Source of the DNA: Liolophura sinensis
Lineage: Eukaryota > Mollusca > Polyplacophora > Chitonida > Chitonidae
Length of the DNA stretch: 64,000 nt
Reading direction: 5' to 3'
Assembly (NCBI RefSeq): GCF_032854445.1
Contig: NC_088299.1
Span: 7,790,324 to 7,854,323 of the forward strand
Both the position numbers and the translations under genes were made by a program. Shown here piece after piece: positions 37,601 through 49,600 of the stretch. The notes beneath the pieces are model-generated. The model was not told the DNA's origin. It made no database searches and saw nothing but the letters and a program-made list of their open reading frames with translations. The number at the start of each line of letters is the position of its first letter. Within the stretch, counting starts at the first letter, position 1.

Positions 37601-40600
37601 TTCAGTAACTAACAAAAGTTTTATTATTCAGAGTAGTAACAGATTAAAGTAAAACCAGCAAATCTGGCCCATTAATGTTAAGAGGTAGAGAAATTATGGT
37701 AACCTCCATCAAAACATGAAACAGAACTAACTTGTTTTCTCTTTCTCAGAAACTGCAATCAGGATAGTTGTGCTATGTGAGTTTGAAGGCTACTTATATA
37801 CAGCCATATTTAGCTTAAATGTGAATTCTAAAATTCACATTTTCAGTATTGTTTGAGAAGTGCACAAAATTGCCTTCTTTGGTGTATATTATATGCATTA
37901 TTTACCGTCTACTCCTCTAAAATTCTATTTAATAACATGTAGATGATAAAAACTGTTCTGAATACATGCAACAAGGCAAGCTTACACATTAAATCATGAT
38001 TAAGGACCTTACTAAACCTATCATGAAGAGAGAGAAATTGAGACAAATGTGACGACTCACTAAAAGCCTGTTCCTTGTCCAGTGGAATGCCGTCCAGACC
38101 TAGGTTGTGTTTACTAGCCAGGGACATCATGGACAGGCGGTGTCGTTCAAGCGATGCCAGCATGAGAAAAGCGTGGGACTGTAGGCAAAAGTAAAAAGCT
38201 TGAAACATAACTTTACAGAATTATTCAATGCCATTGTTTTGTCATATTTTGACAGAATTTAAACAACTTTATTTATTTATTTATCTATTTATTTATTTAT
38301 TTGAGCATTTGTTTAATGCCATATATGTTTAATGCCATACTCAGCTAGAATGGTCATCTGTTTTTACGAGTGGAGGAAACTGGTAGGTCATATTGGTTGA
38401 AAGCAAACTTCATACAAGCCCACACAAAAGTGAACTGTTGATCCCCTCATTGCCACTATTAAGGGCCCTACAACTATGGAAGCAGGGAAAGCTGGGAAAG
38501 CTGGGAAAGCTGGGAAATTTAGAAAATTCCCTGTTTGAGAATAATATTATTGACTACATGTCTCATATAACCTTGTGACTTGCCCTTGGTCATTCTTTCC
38601 CGGTCTGCTCTCTTTAACCGCATATTAAACAGGCAAATCTGGAGAAGGCCAAAACTTGGCTAATTCAAAACCTCTCCAAAAACTTGCATTGAAAATTTCC
38701 ATGTAGTAACATGTACTTGTAATTTTGTCATTAATTTTACATCACATCAACATAAGCTTTCTATGGGGGGGATGAAGGATTTGATTCGGCAAAATTAAAA
38801 AAAGATGGTAATCAATAGAAGCGGTAAATGTTTTAAAGCTAGTCCCCAGAAGCATCACATGTATGTGTGTAATGACATCAAGACAATGATTTCATGTCTA
38901 TGTGAAAAACAATTAAATTGCCTTTCATTACTTCCACATTCTCACAATTATCATCATTATAATGTACCAGACTTACCTGTATCTCATCAGACTTCACCCA
39001 GAATCCATTGTTCAGTATGACCGACAGCATGTACATGGCATCGTAACTGTCGTAACACGCAGCCTGTTTCAACAGTCTGATCACTGAGGGCACACTTTCC
39101 ACAGAGTTGTCCTACACAGACAGATAAAAGTTGTTTATGTGACAACAACTAAGTCTACTTGTAGTCTACAGTACAGCTGGATCCTAACCATCAATCCTAG
39201 GAGCATGGTTGATCTACAGTACAGCCTAATCCCAACCATCAATCCTAGGAGCATGACTGACCTACGGTACAGCCGGATCCCAACCATCAATCCTAGGAGC
39301 ATGGTTGACCTACAGTACAGCCCAATCCCAACCATCAATCCTAGGAGCATGGTTGACCTACGGTACAGCCAAATCCTAACCATCAATCCCAGGAGCATGG
39401 TTGACCTACAGTACAGCCCAATCCCAACCATCAATCCTAGGAGCATGGTTGACCTACAGTACAGCCCAATCCCAACCATCAATCCTAGGAGCATGGTTGA
39501 CCTACGGTACAGCCAGATCCTAACCATCAATCCTAGGAGCATGGTTGACCTACAGTACAGCCAGATCCTAACCAACAATCCTAGGAGCATGGTTGACCTA
39601 CGGTACAGCTGGACCCTAACCATCAATCCTAGGAGCATGGTTGACCTACAGTACACCCCAATCCCAACCATCAATCCTTGGAGCATGGCTGACCTACAGT
39701 ACAGCCATATCCTAACCATCAATCCTAGGGGCAAGGTTGACCTATGGTACAGCCAAATCCTAACCATCAATCCTAGGAGCATGGTTGACCTACAGTACAG
39801 CCAGATCCTAACCATCAATCCTAGGAGCATGGTTGACCTACAGTTGACTCAAGATTAAAGGGAAAAACATTAACATGCTGACCTTTACACGTGTCAGCGG
39901 TTCAAATTTTATAAATTGTAGGTCTTGTGTAATGTATCGACATGACTCATTACATATACATTTTCAACAGAGGCTTTTTAAGGTTTTTATATAAGGACAA
40001 AAAAGTCAAATATTTCTGCGTAACTTTGTACCCAACATGAAACAGTGATAAATTTACTGCTAAGCCAAAGAACTCGTGTCCGTTTCCATATTATGAAATA
40101 TTGCCATGGTTGAACAGAGCCGTCCTGTGCAGCGTGAACTTTATAGAAAGCAAAGTGTTACATACAAATATATTTGTCGGCACATATATAACTCTGCCAT
40201 AAATGCCTCTAAGTAGGCATGTTATTTAATAATTAGAGAAGTAATTTATATTAAACCAAAACATCGTATACTCAAGACGCCGGGTACAAACTTGAATCCC
40301 CTGTCCTCATGAGAACGGTGTATACGGGTGGTGGGTCAAAACAATAGGGATCCCAAACAGTAAGCTATTAAAACTCGAATTTTGTGCAAAAATCGTGTAC
40401 AAGTAAATATGCTGCGGGCCCTCACAGTGTTCATAACAGACATGACGGTGTACAGGAAAATGGTCCGTATGTTGCGTTAAAACATCTGATGATCATGGGC
40501 TGAGGGCATGCTGACAGTCCGCCAAGGGTCGGCCAAGGATCCACTTAAAATGGCCAGAGGATCACGTCATATGAAGGTGCATGGGCGGCATATCGTACAC

Positions 40601-43600
40601 TGACCATGGGCCGACCATCAGCATATTCTCCAGCTGCAATGGGTGCAGGATTGATGGTTAGGATCCGGCCATACTGTAGTGCTGCCTCACTGGAACAACA
40701 TGCCAAAGACATGATGATGCTTACCTGGTCACATTATACTGAAACCAGGCCAACCAGTACTTGGCCTATTCCTCTTATACTCAGTGCCAGGATCCAAGTT
40801 TACTGATGTGAAAGTCTTATGTATGTGTTACCTAGGTAGTTATGACTAGGAGTTGAACACCAAATCTATGGCTTTCCAAGCCACTGCTTATTAGGAGGCT
40901 AATGTAGTAAAATGGGTGAATAAAACAAACTGAAGCTAACTATCAATAAGGAAAAACACAAATGTTGCTGGGCCTGCATTGTATTACATCAATCTGAACC
41001 ACAATGGCCAAAAATTTTTTAAAAAAATCAAATTCCATGAGACATTATTTTTCTTTCAACAAAGCAGAAAGGGCATTTTACTAATTATGTACATTGAGAA
41101 TAGCTACAGTAACAGTACAATAAACGACTTACAGCACAGAGAGTAAAACCAGAGCAGCAAGATACACTGTAGCTGTTAAATGGTCACGTCACCAATGAAA
41201 TCTGTCCCCTTGTCTATTTATCTCAGTTAAGGTTTCATCTTCACTGTTCATGTAAATGCTAAAATACTAGGAAAGTACATGCCACTAGAACCATGGCTTG
41301 AGCAGAATTAGGTAAAAAAAGAATCCAATTTATTAGATAATAGACTTCACTGTTCTAGAATTACTCAAAATGCTGTGTTGTCATCACATTTAACATGCAA
41401 TAACATTAAAACAGAATGTTCTACTGCAATTACAGGTACTTACTATTTTGGCCACAACTTTTTTATAAATGGCATCTCCTATGTCTTTACGACTGACCAT
41501 CTGACCACTGAGTATCAGCTGTTTGACCAGTTTGTTCACAATTCCATACTGTTTTGACCGCGGAGCCTCCCATATTGGACACTGATTTCCTTCTGCGGCA
41601 AGTTTCTGGTTAACTCTGATGTCATCAAAGAAGTTTGGACACGAAACTGGTGACATAAAATAAAGAACATGGTGAACTCCTAAAATCCTGTCCATGTTAA
41701 GAAAAATGTTCTTGATCACTCAACACTCTGGCATTCTCACTGGTCACTTACTCTCCAATCAGGTTATCTTTAATGTCAAGTGTCCTAGCTCAACAGTCTG
41801 GCAATCTCATTGGTCACTTACCCTCCAATCAGGTTATCTTTAATGTCAAGTGTCCTAGCTCAACAGTCTGGCATTCTCATTAGTCACTTACCCTCCAATC
41901 AGGTTATCTTTAATGTCAAGTGTCCTAGCTCAATTGCCATATTACATGTGCCTCACTTTTTTCACTTGACCATGACGTCATAAAGTTAGCGCTCTAACTT
42001 TGATGTGGCTTTTCTTTAAAGCTGATTGAAAAGAACTAATAATATCAATAATGAGATGATGAAATGAATTCAAGTGACTATTAAAATCACAGAAATGTTC
42101 AACAAGAGACCACACCTGTAACTGATTGATTTATTTATTTGATTCTTGTTTCATGTCATTCTCTGGAATTTTTTCACTTATACTATGGTGGTCATGCCAT
42201 TTTATATGTAAAGGACACCGAACCACCTATGGTAAACCACCAACCTTCTGCAACATACTAACAAACTTCCCTATAAATGTATTTTACTCAGTAAGGCATA
42301 TTCACTTTCTGGTAACCATGGTAACATGCTCTTACCTTCCTGGTCCCGGATTTTCTTCAGAATACGACACTGGTATATCCGGTGTTGTATTTTACTTGTG
42401 TAAGTCTGACAGCGCTCTCCTCGGGCGGTTATCCCCAGCTCGAACATTGGGTGATACGGGCTGGGACGAGGAAGCTGTAAACAAGGTAAAAATATGGCAT
42501 TAGACAACATTTTACTCAGGCCTACATTATCCTTGCTAGCATATATTTTAATCACCAGGTCACATAAGACATGGTTTCACTACTTTATTTTAAATTCTAG
42601 AGATTTTCCTGCTTGGTTCTTGGGGCATTTGGTAGCCAGCAGTGCTATGTTGTGTGACTTTTAAAGCTTTATCAAAAATACTTTTGCTACATAAACTACT
42701 TGTATTTATTTATTTATTTATTTGGTCGGTATTTTACTGATGAATATTTCACCTATATGATGGTGGCCAGCATTATGGCGGGAGGAAACCGAGCAGAGCT
42801 CGGGGGGAACCCACGACCATTTGCAGGTTGATGACAGACCTTCCCACGTACAGTACACTACTTGTAATTCTGACATTTACATTAAGGTATATAAATCAGT
42901 TTCAAACTACCTGGCCTGCATAGAAGGCTTTGTTTCTGTAGAAAGTAGCCTTGCCGATGTATCCTTTGAATGAGGGCATCAGCTCTGAACCACCAAAGGT
43001 AAAAATGTCCTCTGTGTCATCATAAACAACATCTTCATAAATACTGAAAGCAAAAATAAGCACGAATTACATGAAAATACGAAACAATTGATAATGCACA
43101 CTCTGAAGGCATTGCTTTTTAAGAAAATGAACGATTAAAGTAAAAATTTATTTATTTATTTATTTGATTGGTGTTTTACGCCATACTCAAGAATATTTCA
43201 CTTATACGACAGCGGCCAGCATTATGGTGGGTGGAAACTGGGTAGAGCCGGGGGACCCATCTGTAGGTTGATGCCAGACTTTCCCACGAATGGCCGGAGA
43301 GGAAGACAGCATGAGCTGGACTTGAACTCACAGCGACAGCATTGGTGAGAGGCTTCTGGGTCATTACGGTGCGCTAGCGCGCTAACCAACTGAGCCACGG
43401 AGGCCCCCTCAAAGTATAAAGAATATCTCACCAAACCTTCTTCCTGTAATTAGGCCACACCAGTTTTAGTTCACGTTTTATGAGAGAGACATCAAAAAAT
43501 GAAATGAAAATAAAATTGAGTGATTGAGTGAGTGCTTGGGGTTTAAAGTCACACTTAACATATGATGACGAAGGAATCATTAGAGTGCATGTAATGTGCC

Positions 43601-46600
43601 TCCTTGTTGCAGGACAGATTTCACTGCTCTTTTATCTTGTGCTGCTTTACTGAGATGACTTACCGAAGGGAAGTAAGCCGCCCCACCTAAGCCATTATAC
43701 TGATATGGGTCAATCACTTCTTGCACTATCCCCTTCATGCTGAGGGCCAAGCGATGAAGTTACAACTTCCTTTTTTTTAAAGTCTTAGGTGTGACTCTAC
43801 CCAGGATTCACCCTGGATCTACCCCTCCCGAAGACACTCTACTAACTGTGCCATCGGGGCTGGTAAAATAAAATTGAAAGTCCACCTTTAGATTTGCCCC
43901 ATCTTAATATTTTTTATGATTTTCCTATTTTTCAAGGCTTTTCGTTCACATACATGTCTTTAACCATGTTAACAGGAACAATTGCGCCCCAAATTAGATG
44001 ATCTTGCATTTTTAAAACGCTTAATTCATAACCTCCTCTGCCACTATGAAAAAGATTCATTCTACCCATTAAACAAAAAATAAGGTCAGTGCAACGACTG
44101 GTTGACCCGAGGCACCACAGTGAAGCAGAACTGGATAAAAGAGCAGTGGAAATCTGTCCTGCAACAAGGAGCCACATTACATGCACTCTAAGGATTCCTT
44201 CATCATCATATGAATGAAGAATTGTTAAGTACGACGTTAAACCCCAAGCTCTCACTCACTCAAACAAAAATTTAAATTGGTGTGGCCTTCCTGTTAACTG
44301 ACAACTCTTACACTTGTATCGAATGTATCCCATTTGGCAAATTGGTACCCGACAGAGGCCATAATCCTGACCATGATTCACACACGTAAGTGTAAAATTC
44401 TAGAGTACGGACTTACATGTCAAGCCAACAAAATAACTAAAAACATAAATAAATAAATAAAAACTACTTGTACATGAACAAGTATCGGCTAAATAATGTA
44501 TGCAATAGAGCCTACAGAAAATGTTTATACCGCAAGGAGCGATGCAACAAAACTTACTTCAAATATGTGTTCAGTGATTTGTTGAAGTTTTCTCCATACT
44601 CCACATCCAATGCCCACTGGAAACAAAAATAAATTTGAATCATAAAATGGCAAATGTTCCCATACATGTACTTGTACACGTCCTGAAAAGTGAACAACAA
44701 CAACACAATGACCAGTGGAAATAAAGAAGAGCAGTCAGTCACTGGATAAAAGCAGGTTGCATGCACTGTTCTATACCTGTCCTATTGTTCCCATTATGTC
44801 CTTTTGTCTCAAGTATAACTTATAAGTCCCTGATGAATATTCAAACAAACAGCTGGGAAGGTAGGATTTGAATTCAAACATAGATTAATTGTTTTTGTGT
44901 CATGGATAGGCCAGATACATTTGTTTGTTTGTTTGTTTTCTTCTTTATATATATTTTGGAGTGATATCACAGTGGTGTCTCCTTGTTTGTTCGCAGCACT
45001 GCCTCAATGGAATACCATATCAATGACACCAGACATGACACCCCAGTCAGCCATAATTCATATACATATACAGAGTAGACCAGTTCTTGGCTTATCCTAT
45101 TTAAACCACATTTGCTGAGCTCCAAGCCAGAGAATTGTGAATAATAATAACTAAAAAAAGATATTACTCCCCTCACCGTGCCTGTGACCTCATTGGTCAG
45201 ACAGAGGCTGACCTAGTAGCAGTATTAGCCAATCATAGTTCTGCTAGAGGTAAGAGATGTAAATGTACCTGTTTTTTCCTGAAACTGAACACCATATGAA
45301 TCCACTGTAATTTTGGAATGACAAAAGGTGTCAGCACTGCCATTGGCTGTCCACTCCTTAACATAAACTGGATGTGTAATTTTCCTGCAAAAATGAATTT
45401 AAAAAAAAAAAATGAACACATTAACAAAATAATAAAATAAGTTATGTTCTTCATGGGAAATGTTACATTATACTACTTTTATTTTATTTTGTTTTATTTA
45501 TTTATTCATTTGATTGGTATTTTATGCTGTACTGAAGATTATTTCATTTATACAACGGCAGCCAGCATTGTGGTGGGAGGAAACTGGGCAGAATCTTGGG
45601 GAAACCCATGACCATCCGCAGGTTGCTGGCTGACAGCCAGAGAGAAAGCCACCACGCTATTTTCAAAGAACATACAGTTTGATGGGAACTGATAAGAATT
45701 ACAGGACAGGGTTATCACTTAATTAGTACTTAGATCTGAAAACATCAGATCTGAGTACTTAATGTAATGATTTTTGAGGATATGAAATTGATCCATAGAT
45801 TGTACTCTTTGCTTCCAAGTATTATGCCTATATGATGACTTTTAATGAATGCTTTTGTAGACGTACCTTCAGGATTAAAACAGAGAAGAGGAGAAAGGAA
45901 CAAATCATTTCTGCTGAAGTGATGCATGAGGCTGCAGAGCCTGGCCCCTGGGCAGTACTCCAGTATGTAAACCCACATGGACACTGTGAAACTGAAACAG
46001 AAAATAAAAACGGCTGGCTGAGCGAACAATATATAATTAAAAGCCGCTCTGGCCATAAAAACCTCCACCCCAGCAAAATGTGCAATTCCACTGATCTACA
46101 TAAACAAATGGACAACACTCTACATTTCTGTCCTATCTCTTAATAAGCCCTGTCAACATTTCAGGAGCTCACCAGTTCATGCAGGTTATGGTGGTGTGTT
46201 CTCACAAACTAAGACGGCTAAAATCATAATTTAACTGTACCTATACCAACAGTACTGTTGAGTTTACAGACCTATCTATGCAAGATATGTATATTCAATG
46301 TGGCAACTCCTCTAATATGAAAATCACGTCTTTTACTGGCATTTACAAGAATACCACCACCCCCGACAACACAGAGGCACATTATGCACTCTAAGGACTC
46401 CTTTGACGTCCTAAAACTGAAACATTGTTAAGTACGGTGTTAAACTCCAAGCACTCACTCACTCTCTCAACCATAAATTTAATCCAGAACTTAATGGAAT
46501 GGTCCTTAGTCCAAGGCCAAAAATTCATCTAAATGTGGATAACTTTTCCTAAAAAAGTTGTCAAAAGGAGACAGACAGACAAACAACTGCAAAAACTTGA

Positions 46601-49600
46601 CCTCCTTTGCAACAGGTAATAGTATATAATGTAATGGAGGTTACTTTTATTAAACTAATATGACATGCACAGATATGTTATTAATTTATTTATTTAAAAT
46701 GAATAAATAACACATTTACACCATATTTACGCCACACTCAAGAATATTTCAAGAATTCAAGCTGACCACAGCAACCAACACAGTGAGAGGACAGACCTGT
46801 GGAAAAACTATGACCCCTGCAGGTTGTTGAAAAAACGTCCCATGTAAACCGAAGAGGTAGCCAGCACGAGCGGGACTTGAACTCACAGCGATCACATCGG
46901 CGAGATGCTCCTGAGGCATTGTGCTGCTCCAGCATGCTACATGTAACAACTAGCCCACGAAGATTATTTAAGTTTTACATTCGGGGGTATTCCAGTTCCA
47001 TCCATCAATCAAACTGACTCTCACTGTACAAGTGAAAAAGTTCTTGCAGTGAAAACCACATTAGAAAAGCTGTATACCATCCTCAGATACCATACAACCT
47101 ATTCCAATATCTCCTACACGATGTACATCTAAATGCAAAGATATAACTCACAATTAAAGCTTACACTTTTTTCCAGGCATATGTATGAGTTCTAATACAT
47201 GTATCTTCTAAGATAAAAACAAGGGATGAACAATCGGAATGTCACTTGCATATCAACCAAGCTGCACAATTTTAGACACAAGACAGAAAATCCCTTTGTA
47301 TATACAGGCACATCCACTCTATTCCACTGATGTCAAAGTGACTTACTCTGGCAGCTGTGTTGTTCTCTGTCCTTCCAGATTTCTGTCGGTGTATCTGTCA
47401 AAATGTCTAAACACTCCGTGAAAGGAGCCAGAAAAAGCTGCTGGATAACGGACAACTTCTACTGTCTCTGAAAAATAACATAACAATACGTCACTAAGCA
47501 GCATGCAATAAAGTTATTACCTATTACCAGCGGAAGAAAATTCAAATAAAATTCTTAAATTGTATGGTGCCTTGAGGTAAAGACAGGCATATCTACTCCA
47601 TTAGGTGGACTAAGCAAGTGAAAAAGAAAATATTCGTGTTACATTAACTGTATATTCGTCTTACAATTACATGAGCATACCAGATGTCCCGAACATGAGA
47701 AGAAATCAAATTTTTCTTAAGTAATTACAAACATTTCTAACAACTAGCTGCTTTTATCAAAAGAAATATAAACAATCTGTCTCTAAAATGACAACAAAAA
47801 ATAAAATAGATAAAAAAAAAATTTTTTTAAAAATATTAACACTTTGTAGTAAATACAAAAAGAAAAAAAAACAAGTAGGCAACAACAGACTTACCTATTT
47901 CTTTGGGACAAAATCCAATTTTTGACCAATCGAGCATCCTGAATACACTACTTGACCATGAAAGGCATATTCTTTGATCTGGAGGCCTTATATATGGTGA
48001 CACCACAGAAGTGTTGTAAGATACCTTTACAAATGCATGTTTATACGGTTCCTTTCTGGCAAGGCCCAGTTTAGACCATCTATGAGAGTCTATAACCCAG
48101 GCTCGTATGACCACACGAGACAAAATCTCAATATCTGGGTTGTATCGGTCAGGTCGATACGCATATTTGCCCGCCAAGTGAATGTGGACATTTTTATGGA
48201 GCACAGAACTGTCTTTGCCACCTGAACACTTCCATACTTTTCTGTAAATCTTTTCGGATTTTCTTCTCTCAGTGTCAGCTGTAATTTCCACTCCAGTTGT
48301 TCTGGTACGGCTGCACCTGTACTCAACAGTCAGAGTCACACTATTGTCAATCACAGTTGGGGAGTTCAAAACCTGGATCAAGTCCTGGTTCCGTAAGGAG
48401 TCTTTGCTTATCACAACTGACATCGTGTCTGGCTTGGCTCGTTCATTTTGCTGTGAACACACCACTGCAACCTAGAAAAACAAACAAACAATCAAAATAA
48501 AAGAAATAAATAAAGAAGAAAAATCAAAAAAGAAAGACATAAATAAAAAATGTGGCAGGATTACAGATTCCTCACAGATAACAGAACGATGATTTAAAAC
48601 CTAGCCATGAGAAATACTGTATTTCAACTACAGTTTAGCATTTTGCAAGTGACTGTAATTCTTCAATCTTTTCACATGTTTGCCAGGTGTTTAATTTTAT
48701 TCTGATGGCATTATTCATTAGCCGACTGATAAAATTATACATTTTGTGAAGCCCTGAAACTGGCCAATCCAATACATGTAGTTTTGTCTCCAAAATCAAA
48801 TTAAAAATATGCATAAATTGGTTTGAAAGCTGATCTTTCATTTGCAAAAAGGTTGAGGAATTAGGGTTCACATTTTGCTTTATTCTGATTGGTTCATCCA
48901 CCTATAGGGCCACTTAAGAGGGTTTTTATTAAGTTTGATTAATTTCTTAACAGAAAAACTTAAAGTCTTGCATCAAAAGAATCATTTTAAGACCTTTATG
49001 TTTAGGTGCTTCTGAAAGTGCATTTTGACATAAATAACTCTGGATGGAGTGCTTTACATGCCCCCACCACAGCCACCACCACCATCTTTTTCTTTTTTCA
49101 CAGTTTCTTCAGACATGAGTAGCCTGGGTACTAACTTATCGATTTCAAAAACAAACATAAACTAATACATATTTTATACATATATTTATTCAACTTAAAA
49201 ATAGGTGACACTAAAATAAATGTGTGGATCTATGTATTATCAACTGTAATCCAATTCAAAACTGATGGTGGAGATATAAGTAGGCACAAACAATTGGACA
49301 GGATACATGTCCATGAATACTCAGCAATGTACACCACCAACTGCAAATAATTCAGCTGTAACAACTTACTAGCTTCAGCTCAACTTGATAAGAAATTTAC
49401 ATTGGGCAAAAAAAAAAAAAAAAAATCGATCGTTATTGATAACATAGCACCAGCTCAATAACCCACTGCAATTAACACTATCTGACCCTATCAACAACGG
49501 AATGTTAAGATAACCTGCATGGTCATTGCTATTGCCATGTTTTTATGGTTATCGCTATTGCCATGTTTTAAGAGAAGGTAAATAAGGTATCATTATCCAC

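Noticed and set aside
39135-39858. Long open frames on both strands (over 230 codons)
   Set aside because: They are made by a 48-bp tandem repeat whose unit is a multiple of three; the region is intronic in SEL1L3.
41731-41935. Extra SEL1L3 exon suggested by the donor-like GGAGG|GTAAGT
   Set aside because: Exons 8 and 9 already join in phase (phase 1), and no acceptor with a compatible frame precedes the repeat units.
43370-43410. Possible tRNA gene
   Set aside because: The A- and B-box sequence is the head of a SINE with body and AAATAAAT tail; no complete cloverleaf is seen.
45832-46143. 103-codon plus-strand frame
   Set aside because: Shadow of SEL1L3 exon 4 and its flanks on the opposite strand.
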